64,000 nucleotides of DNA, taken from assembly GCF_900110605.1 (NCBI RefSeq), contig NZ_FOFI01000003.1, positions 434,001-498,000 on the forward strand. The letters are read 5' to 3'. A program made the translations under genes and the position numbers. The notes under the pieces were generated by a model, which saw nothing but the letters and a program-made list of their open reading frames with translations, was not told where the DNA came from and searched no databases. Position 1 is the stretch's first letter. Each line of letters opens with the position of its first letter. This document shows, piece by piece, positions 18,916 through 27,942 of this stretch. Source of the stretch: Epilithonimonas lactis. GTDB lineage: Bacteria; Bacteroidota; Bacteroidia; Flavobacteriales; Weeksellaceae.

Positions 18916-19527
18916 ATGTATAAAGTTTTTATCAATGAAAAAAAAATAGTTTTGAGTCAGGAGCCTCAGGACAGCCCGAAAACATTGAATTACGATGGAA
19001 CGCATAGCTTTGACTTCGCCATCGATCTGCTTACTAATACACCATCGCAAGGCTTGAATATTTACCATCATGATATCGACCAATTATGGGCAGACTTCAA
19101 AGGCTTTTTCAGAAACATCGAAGCGGCAGGCGGCATTGTCCTTGATCCTGAAAATAAGATCCTCTTCATCCACCGTTTGGGAAAATGGGACCTTCCGAAA
19201 GGCAAAATTGAAAAAGGAGAATCCAAAGAACTCGCTGCTGTGAGAGAAGTGGAGGAAGAATGTGGCATCTTTGATCTGGAACTGAAGGATTTCATCAATT
19301 CCACTTATCATATCTATACCGAAAGAGACGGCCAGAAAGTACTGAAAACAACCTACTGGTTTGAGATGTTCTACGCTGGAACAGGAACGCCAATACCACA
19401 AGTAGAAGAAGGCATCACGGAAGTTGGCTGGAAAAATGAGGCAGAAATCGAAAGCGAGATCTTGCCTTCGACCTTTCAAAATATCAAGTTGATCCTTAAC
19501 GACTTTAAAAATAAAAAACCTCAATGA
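18916..19527 (+). CDS. NUDIX hydrolase
   Basis: A 203-residue NUDIX enzyme hydrolysing a nucleoside diphosphate linked to another moiety. The NUDIX box (Gx5Ex7REUxEExGU) is intact at residues 96-118 (GKIEKGESK, then REVEEECGI). The N-terminal 65 residues are an extra segment beyond the core fold, seen in Bacteroidetes homologues. Substrate unknown. It shares a bidirectional terminator with murF. Confidence 0.93.
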   Translation: MYKVFINEKKIVLSQEPQDSPKTLNYDGTHSFDFAIDLLTNTPSQGLNIYHHDIDQLWADFKGFFRNIEAAGGIVLDPENKILFIHRLGKWDLPKGKIEKGESKELAAVREVEEECGIFDLELKDFINSTYHIYTERDGQKVLKTTYWFEMFYAGTGTPIPQVEEGITEVGWKNEAEIESEILPSTFQNIKLILNDFKNKKPQ

Positions 19528-19542
19528 CAATTGAGGTTTTTC
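19513..19542. terminator. Bidirectional terminator, NUDIX / murF
   Basis: AAAAACCTCAAT and ATTGAGGTTTTT flank a 4-base loop, giving T-runs on both strands between the convergent genes. Confidence 0.85.
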
Positions 19543-19548
19543 TTTATC

Positions 19549-20820
19549 TTATAAAAAATCAATGACCTTTTCTAACGCTATTCCACGCGATGCTTTGAGC
19601 AGGATATTGTCTTTTGTGATTGGAACCAGCTGCAATCTTTCAATCAATTCTGCTGTATTGAGAAATGCATTGACCGATTGATGAACGGCTTTGAAATGTG
19701 GTCCAACCGTGATGATCTCATCAAACCCGCAAGACTTTGCAAAATCGATGATGTTTTGATGTTCTATCGAACTCTCTTCGCCCAACTCCAGCATATCTCC
19801 GATGATGATTGTCTTGCTTCCTTCAAACGATTTGAAATTCTCCAGAGAGACCAACATACTGCTTGGATTGGCGTTGTACGTATCCAAAACCAAAGTTTTT
19901 TCGCCCTTCTTCTGAACCTGTGAACGCATGTTGGAAGGGAAATAATTTTCGATGGCCGATTTTATTTCTTCAATATTTAAATCAAAATAAAGTCCCAAAG
20001 CTACTGCTGCAGAGATATTATCGTAATTATATTTGCCTGTGAGATTGGAGAATATTTTGGCTCCTTGGTACTGAACACCAACAAAATTATCTTTATAAAT
20101 TGGTTCAAAACTGTACTCAGAATTGGAAGTCCCAAATGTTATTTTAGAACTATAATCTTTGGTCTTTTCGTTTTGGATCGGATCATTTTCATTGACCAAG
20201 ATCTTCTGACCATTCTTGATCAAATAGTTGTACAACTCTGATTTACCTTTGATCACGCCTTCGTAACCACCAAAACCTTCCAGATGCGCTTTTCCAAAAT
20301 TGGTGATGTAACCGATATTTGGTTTTGCAATTTCGCAAAGCATCTCGATTTCTTTCTGATGATTGGCGCCCATTTCGATAACCGCGATCTCGTGTTCTTT
20401 GCGGATGGAAAGCAGAGTCAACGGAACACCAATGTGATTATTGAGATTACCAAAAGTAAATTGCGTTTTGAATTTGCTGGACAAAACTGTGCTGATCAAT
20501 TCCTTGGTCGTTGTTTTACCATTGCTTCCCGTGAGACCAATGATCGGAATATTGAGCTGGTCCCGATGCAAAATGGATAAGCGTTGAAGAAATACCAAAG
20601 TGGAAGGCACGTAGAAAATATTACTCTCTGGTTCGTAGTATTTTTCATCTTCTACGATAACTGCCAAAGCGCCTTTTTCTATGGCCTCTTTAGCTTTCTC
20701 TGCCGCGTTGTAACTTTCTCCTGAGAATGCGAAGAAGACACTTCCCGACTCCACATTACGGCTGTCGATCACTACATTCTTGCTTTGTAAATAAATGGGA
20801 TAAAACTCGCTGATATTCAT
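19549..20820 (-). CDS. murF: UDP-MurNAc-tripeptide--D-Ala-D-Ala ligase
   Basis: MurF adds the D-Ala-D-Ala dipeptide to the peptidoglycan precursor in the cytosol. The 423-residue protein has the P-loop IGLTGSNGKTTTKE near residues 94-107, the MGANHQKEIEMLCEIAKP motif, and the DTYNANPSSM motif of Mur ligases. It is convergent with NUDIX and downstream of gldJ on the same strand, with a terminator between. A -7 element ends four bases before its ATG. Confidence 0.95.
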   Translation of the reverse strand: MNISEFYPIYLQSKNVVIDSRNVESGSVFFAFSGESYNAAEKAKEAIEKGALAVIVEDEKYYEPESNIFYVPSTLVFLQRLSILHRDQLNIPIIGLTGSNGKTTTKELISTVLSSKFKTQFTFGNLNNHIGVPLTLLSIRKEHEIAVIEMGANHQKEIEMLCEIAKPNIGYITNFGKAHLEGFGGYEGVIKGKSELYNYLIKNGQKILVNENDPIQNEKTKDYSSKITFGTSNSEYSFEPIYKDNFVGVQYQGAKIFSNLTGKYNYDNISAAVALGLYFDLNIEEIKSAIENYFPSNMRSQVQKKGEKTLVLDTYNANPSSMLVSLENFKSFEGSKTIIIGDMLELGEESSIEHQNIIDFAKSCGFDEIITVGPHFKAVHQSVNAFLNTAELIERLQLVPITKDNILLKASRGIALEKVIDFL

Positions 20821-20824
20821 AATT

Positions 20825-20832
20825 CAAAAATA
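20825..20832 (-). promoter_or_regulatory. -7 element of murF
   Basis: Minus-strand TATTTTTG ends four bases before the murF start codon, so initiation would give an mRNA with almost no leader. Confidence 0.5.
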
Positions 20833-20854
20833 AACAAATGAGACGATCTGAAAT

Positions 20855-20885
20855 AAAAAAAACAGCAGAAAATTCTGCTGTTTTT
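20855..20885. terminator. Terminator downstream of gldJ
   Basis: AAAAACAGCAGAA and TTCTGCTGTTTTT form a nearly loopless strong stem with T-runs on both strands, 21 bases past the gldJ stop. Confidence 0.85.
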
Positions 20886-20905
20886 GATATCGTTGTGATA
20901 ATTAA

Positions 20906-22510
20906 TTATCTTTTTGTACGTCCGGTTTTGCTGTTCTTAGCATCTTGTGCTACACGGAAACCGATCCATCCGTAACCTTTCATTTGGTTTTTGAATCTTC
21001 TTTGTCCCGGATCTAGCCAGTAAGCTGAATCCAACCAAGAACCTCCTTTTACCACTCTACTATAATCATTGATCTGAGAAGTAGCTTTGGTCTTTTCTTT
21101 CTGTAAAACCACGTTTCCGTTTTGATTGACAACGAATTTTGGTTTCACTGAGTTGTACATGTTGAATTCTGTACTATCGCTTGGTGGCGTTCCTCCAGCA
21201 TCCAATGAAGATTGGTAATCACCATCTCTGTAGTTTCTGTTATCCTCTACCACTTTTTTCTCGAACTCCCCAGGAAGACCTTTGTAAACCAAACGGCCAT
21301 CTGCAAGCGTGTCATATTTGATATCTACGTTACCTACTTTTTTGTAAGTTCCATCTGCATTTTTCACAGACTGCACAACCACATTACCTCTGAAATAGTT
21401 GAAATCACTGAATTCCTCATCGATCATTGGTCTGTAGATATCGGCAACCCATTCTGCAACGTTACCATACATTCCGTAGATCCCTAGATCATTGGAAGGA
21501 TATTGCTTAACATCCGCAGTTGTAGGTGATCCATCATTTTTCCAACCAGCAACCCCAGAGTAATCGCCTCGTCCCATTTTGAAGTTTTCAAGGTACATTC
21601 CTCTGTTTCTTCCTTTGGTGCCTTTGATTTTATCTAGCTGAGTATTTTTACCCAAGTAATTGTTGTACTCTCTTTCCTTTTGAAGGCCAAGTGCTGCAAA
21701 TTCCCACTCCACCTCTGTTGGAAGTCTGAATTTTTCTACGATTCCTGAAGCTGCATTTCTATTAGCAGCCGCAATTCTTTCGTTTGCAGTTTTGATACCA
21801 CTTCTTTTTTGAAGTTTTTCTTTGTCAACATAAGCGTCCAGTTCTGCATCATTGGATTTGAACTTGTCCATGTTGAAAGTAGAACCTGCTGTTGCAGCTT
21901 TATCTCCGGAATAGATATCTTTTGAAATCACCCCTTGCTTCATAAGCGCTCTTTCGTTTGCTCTCTCTGTCAACCAGTCACAGTATTTTGTGGCTTGCAA
22001 CCAGGATACACCTACTACCGGATAGTAGTCGTACTCTGGAGATCTGAAATAAGTCTCTGCATAATCGTTACGAGAAAGCTTGTTGTTCCAAACCAATGTA
22101 TCTGGCAAAGAGCCTGTGTAGATATGTTTGAAGCTAGGATCAGAAGAAGGGAACACAAACTTGAGCCAAGTTGTATATTCTCTATATTCAGAATTGGTAA
22201 TTTCTGTATCACCTATGAAGAATGAACTAACCTGCATTCTTCTTGGCGTGTTATTCCAATCATGCATTACGTTGTCCTCTACCAATCCCATGGTAAAAGT
22301 ACCTCCTTCCACATAAACCATTCCTGGCCATCCTTTTTGCTTTTGTTGCTTACCAGAAAAGAACCACCCGTCTTTTTCGTTTGGCTTCCAACCGGTCTTA
22401 CTTACAAAACCTTTTGTACCACCACCTTTTTTCGAGTTTCCTCCTCCACAACTTACCAAAAACATTGTCGTGCTTAGAGTAATTATAGAAAACAGCCTGA
22501 TTTTTTTCAT
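20906..22510 (-). CDS. gldJ: Gliding motility lipoprotein GldJ (T9SS)
   Basis: A 534-residue lipoprotein needed for gliding and for stability of the type IX secretion machinery. The lipobox FLVSC puts the acylated cysteine at residue 21. It has a sulfatase-modifying-factor (FGE/SUMF1-like) fold: GMVYVEGGTFTMG, the TEITNSEYREY motif, VGVSWLQATKYCDWL, LPTEVEWEFAA, and the C-terminal VKGGSWLDSAYWLDPGQR and GWIGFRVA. The start at 22510 (MKKIRLF) is chosen for the signal peptide. It is divergent from porU; the gldJ-porU-porV neighbourhood is conserved in Flavobacteriia. Confidence 0.93.
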   Translation of the reverse strand: MKKIRLFSIITLSTTMFLVSCGGGNSKKGGGTKGFVSKTGWKPNEKDGWFFSGKQQKQKGWPGMVYVEGGTFTMGLVEDNVMHDWNNTPRRMQVSSFFIGDTEITNSEYREYTTWLKFVFPSSDPSFKHIYTGSLPDTLVWNNKLSRNDYAETYFRSPEYDYYPVVGVSWLQATKYCDWLTERANERALMKQGVISKDIYSGDKAATAGSTFNMDKFKSNDAELDAYVDKEKLQKRSGIKTANERIAAANRNAASGIVEKFRLPTEVEWEFAALGLQKEREYNNYLGKNTQLDKIKGTKGRNRGMYLENFKMGRGDYSGVAGWKNDGSPTTADVKQYPSNDLGIYGMYGNVAEWVADIYRPMIDEEFSDFNYFRGNVVVQSVKNADGTYKKVGNVDIKYDTLADGRLVYKGLPGEFEKKVVEDNRNYRDGDYQSSLDAGGTPPSDSTEFNMYNSVKPKFVVNQNGNVVLQKEKTKATSQINDYSRVVKGGSWLDSAYWLDPGQRRFKNQMKGYGWIGFRVAQDAKNSKTGRTKR

Positions 22511-22553
22511 AATAGATATAGAAATTTTCAAAGTACAAAGAAAAAATAAATTC

Positions 22554-22567
22554 TTTGATTAATCAAA
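22554..22567. promoter_or_regulatory. 14-base perfect palindrome between gldJ and porU
   Basis: TTTGATTAATCAAA is its own reverse complement, in the 160-base divergent spacer. A regulator binding site is possible; high AT content makes chance occurrence a real alternative. Confidence 0.4.
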
Positions 22568-22670
22568 TATTGTTTGTCTTTTTTTGATAAAACGCAATTA
22601 AATTAATTTTATTATATACCATTTTTTTAAAAAAATCGTTTATTTTGTAATCTTAATTAAAATAACGTTG

Positions 22671-25600
22671 ATGAAATTCAAAATTTATATTTTAGCTCTT
22701 TGTATTTTCTCTATATTCGGACATGCTCAAAAGATAAATCTTACTTGGGACGGCTACAAAGAAATGGATTACGGCACTGAAAAATTCACCTATCCATTCT
22801 TTAGCAATTATAATTATCAGGTAGATGCAAGCACTATTTTTGCAAATCTAACCATCAAAACAAATAACCAGGTAAAACTGGAACAGTTTGTTTGGGAAGA
22901 ACTGCCAGCAAAGGATATAAAAGACCTGAAGATCAACTCTCTTTCTGGATCCCCAAGAAGTAGCATCAATTATTTCTTTAGCGAAACTGAAAATGCGGAA
23001 AGTGCCAATATCAGCGTTGAGACCATAAAATCTGAGAACGGTAAGATCTACAAATTGGTTTCCTTTACCATCAGCCAGACCAACAAAAAGACAAGCGACC
23101 TTTACAGAAACAACAACAAATTCGGGACTTCTGAAAATCCTTTGAAATCCGGAACTTTTTATAAAATAAAAGTTGATAAGTCGGGAATCTTCAAGATCAC
23201 AAAACAATTTTTACAACAAAACGGGATCAACGTTGCGAGTATCAACCCGAAAAATTTCCGAATCTATGGTAATGGCGGATTGATGCTTCCTGAGGTAAAT
23301 CAGGATACACGCTACGATGCATTGCAACAAGATGCGATACAAGTGATCGGCGAGGAAGATGGCGTTTGGAATGACAACGACTATGCATTGTTCTACGCAC
23401 AAGGGCCAAATGGCTACAATATCTTCGATTTCTCCAATGGAAATGGAAACAAAAAGACAGACTACAGAACAGACAGACCTCAAAATGTGGTGAATATCTA
23501 TGACGACTTTTCTTATTATTTTATAAATTTTGATATTGGTGAAGGTCTGCGAGTACAGTCACTTGATAGCAATCTACCTTCGGAATTGATCACGCGATAT
23601 GACGAATATCAAGTCATTAATGAAGAAAAATTCAATCTTGTAAAACTTGGAAGAAACTGGACGGGAGACGCTATTCCTAATAACAAAGAGATTGTTTTCA
23701 ACACAAAAAGTCCAATAAGAGGGGATGACCCTATCAAATTCAGGACGAGGGTCATTCCTTTCAATGCACAGTCTGGAAAATTTACGACGACTTTCAATGG
23801 CGATGTACAATCGACTTCTATCGCTAGTAATGCGGAAAGCTACCTTAGTAACATTGTTCACGCCAAGACCTTGTTCAACCAAAGTGGTACGACTTTAAAG
23901 TTCAATTACACGACAGACATCAGTGGCAATCCAAATGCTTCCTTTTATTTTGATTATGCAGAGGTGCAGTACAAAGAAGACCTTAGCTTCAACAATACCC
24001 AAATGAACTTTAGAAACTTTGACATTTCGGAAGGTTCTGGCGAATTGTATGGATTCTCTATTGCCAATGCCTCAGGCATCGATCAAGTTTGGGATGTGTC
24101 GGATGTTACCACGCCTAAAAAGATCATCAACAAAAATGGTCAGAATACAGTTTTTAATTTTGGATACACTGCCAATAGCACCAATTTTAACAACGAGTTT
24201 ACAGCCTTTAAAAACAGCTCTGCCTACGACCCTACCTTTGTTGGTAGAATAGACAATCAGGATCTTTCATCTTTGAGTGGTGTAGATTATCTGATCATCA
24301 CTCAGCCAGCTATGATAGGTCAGGCTCAAAGATTGGCAACTTATCATCAATCAAAAAATGGTTACAATGTGCAGGTTGTAGATGTCAACAAGATCTACAA
24401 TGAGTTCAGTAGCGGTAGCAAAGATATTACGGCAATCAGGGATTTTGTGACTAAACTAAATACACCAGCTGGTTCTCTTAAATATGTCCTGTTATTAGGC
24501 GATACTTCCTATGACTTCAAAAACAGGATCGCAAACAACACTGATATCATTCCAAGTTACCAGAGTGAGAATAGTGCAGATGTAAAAGGGTCGTACGTTA
24601 CAGATGATTATTTTGTAATGACAAAAACCCAAACCACCAATGAGATCTATCAGATCCTACCAGACCTACCAATCGGTAGATTACCTGCTGACAATGTACA
24701 GGAAGCAAAAGTTCTGATTGATAAAACCTTGGCTTACTACAATGCATTGCCAGGACAATCCAGTCCTTTCGGCGAATGGAGAATGAAATTGGACTTCGTT
24801 GCAGATGACGATTTTGAAGGCAGCGGACCAAGAATGGCAAACGGACAAGATGTTCTACCACCTTTCCACCATCTTGTGGATTATACCATTAAGCAGAATT
24901 TCGAAGTCAATACAGATAAACCAGAATACAATATCAAGAAGTTATATTTGGATGCATATCCTGCGGTAACTGGTGCTGGTGGACAAAGATTTCCACAGAT
25001 CAATCAGGCCATTACGAATGATATGGGCAACAGTCTTTATCTATTCTACTTCGGCCATGGTGGTATCAATGGTTGGGCACAAGAAAGAGTCCTGAGCTCG
25101 ACAGAAGTACAAGGCTTCAACAATTTCACATCGGTTTACAGTAGATTCCCATTGGTGTCCACTATCACATGTGAGTTTACCCTTTGGGATGAACCAAATA
25201 CCAATTCTGTTGGTGAGCAGCTGATGAAACATACGACTGGTGGTGCAGCAACGATGATCACATCTAGCCGTGCGATTTCTGTAGATTATGGTAGAAAATT
25301 CACTTTGCTTTTTACAGATAATGTTTTCAAATTGGATGCTGATGACTTCCAGAATCTAGGCGATACACATCTGCGTGCAAAGAGAATATACAACAGCATG
25401 TACAATTCCAGCAGTTCGGCCATCGATCACCTTAGAGTTAATTTCTTGGGAGATCCTGCGATGAAGCTGAGCAGACCAAAAAGATTGTTAAAAATCGATA
25501 ATATAGAGCCTGCTGGAAAGATCAGAGCTTTGGATTTTGTGAAGATCACAGGACGTGTTGTGAAAGCTGACGGAACAACAACTGATGATACCTTCAATGG

Positions 25601-26612
25601 TCGTGTGGCAATCAATATCTTTGATAAAAAAATAACCAAAACAACACTTAATAACGACAACGTACCGGAACTCAATGCTAAAATGACCTTCACTGAAGAA
25701 CCAAGTGCGATTGTAAAAGCATCAGGAACTGTGGTCAAAGGACTTTACACAGTGGAATTCTATGTACCAAAAGACATCAATTATGAAGTGGGGAATGGAA
25801 GGATCCTAGCCTACGCTGATAACAAAAGTTTTGACGTTTTCACCAATCAGGTACAATCCGTGGGAGACATCAATCCAGAAGGTATCAATGATAATGAAGC
25901 GCCTGGTGTCAACTTATATATGAATAATACCAACTTCGCAAACGGCGGTATCACGGATCAGAATCCAATGTTGTTGGCTTGCGTTAAAGATAATTTTGGG
26001 ATCAATTCCACAGGTGCAGGGATCGGGCATGACATCACTTTTGTTTTGGATGGAGACATTATCAACACCACTTCTGTGAACGATTACTTCTCTTCCGGAG
26101 ATGGTAACGGTTGTAGTTTTACAGATCTTAAGGACTATCAGAAAGGCTCTGTCACTTTCCCTCTGAAAAGTCTGACTCCGGGCGAACATCAATTGGTCTT
26201 TAAAGTTTGGGATATCAACAATAATTCGACATCATCCACGTTAAACTTTGTAGTAAAAGACGAATCCGAGAAAAAACTGACAGTCAACAGACTTCTCAAC
26301 TGGCCAAATCCTTTTACCAACAAAACCTATGTTCAATTCGAGCATAACTGTGATGATATTTTGGATGTCAACGTTCAGATCTACACCATCACTGGAAAAA
26401 TTGTAAGAACATTGTCAACCAGTATCACGGCAGAACCTTTCCTACAAGGCTTCAGAACACCAAGACAAGCTATCGAATGGGACGGGAAAGATGATTTTGG
26501 TGACACAGTAGCAAAAGGTACATATATTTTTAAGATATTTGCACGCAGCCAAAATCAGGAGAAATGTTCTGGAAGCGCAACAGCAGTTGAAAAAATGGTT
26601 TTATTAAAATAA
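22671..26612 (+). CDS. porU: Type IX secretion sortase PorU
   Basis: PorU is the cell-surface cysteine protease that removes C-terminal sorting domains from T9SS cargo and attaches some cargo to the surface. The 1313-residue protein has a signal peptide (ending near FGHAQ), a long N-terminal beta region, and a gingipain-like C25 peptidase domain at about 540-930. The catalytic pair is His796 in YFGHGG and Cys834 in TITCEF. A C-terminal domain begins near NWPNPFTNKT and resembles a sorting/gliding domain (about 1225-1313). The ATG at 22671 is chosen over an adjacent TTG. porV follows 44 bases later. Confidence 0.95.
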   Translation: MKFKIYILALCIFSIFGHAQKINLTWDGYKEMDYGTEKFTYPFFSNYNYQVDASTIFANLTIKTNNQVKLEQFVWEELPAKDIKDLKINSLSGSPRSSINYFFSETENAESANISVETIKSENGKIYKLVSFTISQTNKKTSDLYRNNNKFGTSENPLKSGTFYKIKVDKSGIFKITKQFLQQNGINVASINPKNFRIYGNGGLMLPEVNQDTRYDALQQDAIQVIGEEDGVWNDNDYALFYAQGPNGYNIFDFSNGNGNKKTDYRTDRPQNVVNIYDDFSYYFINFDIGEGLRVQSLDSNLPSELITRYDEYQVINEEKFNLVKLGRNWTGDAIPNNKEIVFNTKSPIRGDDPIKFRTRVIPFNAQSGKFTTTFNGDVQSTSIASNAESYLSNIVHAKTLFNQSGTTLKFNYTTDISGNPNASFYFDYAEVQYKEDLSFNNTQMNFRNFDISEGSGELYGFSIANASGIDQVWDVSDVTTPKKIINKNGQNTVFNFGYTANSTNFNNEFTAFKNSSAYDPTFVGRIDNQDLSSLSGVDYLIITQPAMIGQAQRLATYHQSKNGYNVQVVDVNKIYNEFSSGSKDITAIRDFVTKLNTPAGSLKYVLLLGDTSYDFKNRIANNTDIIPSYQSENSADVKGSYVTDDYFVMTKTQTTNEIYQILPDLPIGRLPADNVQEAKVLIDKTLAYYNALPGQSSPFGEWRMKLDFVADDDFEGSGPRMANGQDVLPPFHHLVDYTIKQNFEVNTDKPEYNIKKLYLDAYPAVTGAGGQRFPQINQAITNDMGNSLYLFYFGHGGINGWAQERVLSSTEVQGFNNFTSVYSRFPLVSTITCEFTLWDEPNTNSVGEQLMKHTTGGAATMITSSRAISVDYGRKFTLLFTDNVFKLDADDFQNLGDTHLRAKRIYNSMYNSSSSAIDHLRVNFLGDPAMKLSRPKRLLKIDNIEPAGKIRALDFVKITGRVVKADGTTTDDTFNGRVAINIFDKKITKTTLNNDNVPELNAKMTFTEEPSAIVKASGTVVKGLYTVEFYVPKDINYEVGNGRILAYADNKSFDVFTNQVQSVGDINPEGINDNEAPGVNLYMNNTNFANGGITDQNPMLLACVKDNFGINSTGAGIGHDITFVLDGDIINTTSVNDYFSSGDGNGCSFTDLKDYQKGSVTFPLKSLTPGEHQLVFKVWDINNNSTSSTLNFVVKDESEKKLTVNRLLNWPNPFTNKTYVQFEHNCDDILDVNVQIYTITGKIVRTLSTSITAEPFLQGFRTPRQAIEWDGKDDFGDTVAKGTYIFKIFARSQNQEKCSGSATAVEKMVLLK

Positions 26613-26656
26613 CAAGCACATAATATATCGGTAAACTTTACCTTAAAAGAACAAAA

Positions 26657-27787
26657 ATGAATTTAACAAAAAGATTATTTTTAGGATTAGGCATTGGCGC
26701 AAGTGCCCTTGCTTTTTCTCAAAACATTCAGCCGGTGCTTACCGGTGCTCCGTTCCTGAGGATCTCTCCAGATGCTAGATCAGGTGGTATGGGAGATCAG
26801 GGTGTGGTGACATCTACAGATGTTTTCTCTCAATTCTGGAACGCTGCGAAATATCCTTTCGCGAAGGTGTCTTCTGGATTTGGGGTCAATTATACACCTT
26901 ACATGAGTAAATTGACGAGTGATGTCTTCTTACTTTACGGTTCTTACTACACTTTCTTGGGAGATGATGAGCGTTCTACTTTGAGTGCCAGTATCTACTA
27001 CTTCAATATGGGAGACGTGGATTTGACAGATTTCGTAGGGAACGAGGTGATCCAAGGTGGTACTGCAAAACCGAATGAATTCTCCATCGACGTTGCTTAT
27101 GGTTTGAAATTGACAGACAACTACTCCATGGCCGTGACTGGTAGATTCATCAGATCGGACATTGGTGGTGGTTTCAACTCCAACAGTACTTTGAAGCCTG
27201 CTAATACTTTTGCAGTAGATGTTTCCGGTTACTATATGTCTCCAAAACACGAGAGCATCAGTGGCTACGAAGGTAGAGTGAAAGCTGGTTGGGCTGTACA
27301 AAACTTAGGTCCAAGATTGGATTACACAGGTGATGAGGAATCCAGATCTTACCTTCCTACAATGGCAAGATTAGGTCTAGGTTATGACCTATTGATCGAT
27401 GACCAAAACCGTTTTAGTTTAAGTGGTGAGGCTTCCAAAATTTTGGTTCCTGGACCAGATGAGACGACAGGCGATGTACCAAATGTTGGTGTGATCGAAG
27501 GAATCGGTAAATCTTTTGGAAACAAAAAAAGTATCATGTTCAGTGGAGCAGCAGAATATTCTTATGACGAGACTTTCGCCTTGAGAGCTGGTTATTTCAC
27601 AGAAGCGCCAGAGCAAGGAGCTAGACAATACGCAACTGTTGGTGTTGGTTTCAAATATGCTTCTTTTGGGTTGGATCTTTCTTACCTGATCAATACTTCC
27701 AAGATCAACTCTGCTTTGGATAATACCTTGAGATTTGGCTTGACGTGGAACATCGGTAGCGAAACTTATAACGCACAGGATTATTAA
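26657..27787 (+). CDS. porV: Type IX secretion outer membrane protein PorV
   Basis: PorV (LptO) is a 14-strand FadL-like outer-membrane shuttle that carries T9SS cargo from the translocon to PorU. The 376-residue protein has a signal peptide (to FSQN). Diagnostic start PFLRISPDARSGGMGDQGVV is followed by FSQFWNAAKYPFA. The C-terminal strands end with GLTWNIGSE. It lies directly after porU and before a strong terminator, so porU-porV is a transcription unit. Confidence 0.96.
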   Translation: MNLTKRLFLGLGIGASALAFSQNIQPVLTGAPFLRISPDARSGGMGDQGVVTSTDVFSQFWNAAKYPFAKVSSGFGVNYTPYMSKLTSDVFLLYGSYYTFLGDDERSTLSASIYYFNMGDVDLTDFVGNEVIQGGTAKPNEFSIDVAYGLKLTDNYSMAVTGRFIRSDIGGGFNSNSTLKPANTFAVDVSGYYMSPKHESISGYEGRVKAGWAVQNLGPRLDYTGDEESRSYLPTMARLGLGYDLLIDDQNRFSLSGEASKILVPGPDETTGDVPNVGVIEGIGKSFGNKKSIMFSGAAEYSYDETFALRAGYFTEAPEQGARQYATVGVGFKYASFGLDLSYLINTSKINSALDNTLRFGLTWNIGSETYNAQDY

Positions 27788-27823
27788 TCAAAATTGATCT
27801 TATAATCCTTTCAAATAAATTTT

Positions 27824-27853
27824 GCCAGAGCTTTTTGCTTTGGCATTTTTTTT
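27824..27853 (+). terminator. Terminator of porU-porV
   Basis: GCCAGAGC (27824) pairs with GCTTTGGC (27837) over a 5-base loop, followed by ATTTTTTTT. Confidence 0.8.
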
Positions 27854-27888
27854 ATTAATTATTTTAAAATTTTCATCAAACTTAATAT

Positions 27889-27912
27889 ATTGTACTTTTT
27901 ACATGGTACAAT
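27889..27912. promoter_or_regulatory. Inverted repeat upstream of the FUSC gene
   Basis: ATTGTAC (27889-27895) and GTACAAT (27906-27912) are perfect 7-base arms separated by 10 bases. It lies 17 bases upstream of the -7 element, so it overlaps the expected -33 region and could be an operator. Confidence 0.5.
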
Positions 27913-27929
27913 TTCCCTGATACTTTCTG

Positions 27930-27937
27930 TAAATTTG
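27930..27937 (+). promoter_or_regulatory. -7 element of the FUSC gene
   Basis: TAAATTTG ends five bases before the ATG at 27943, implying a leaderless or nearly leaderless transcript. Confidence 0.6.
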
Positions 27938-27942
27938 CAAAT

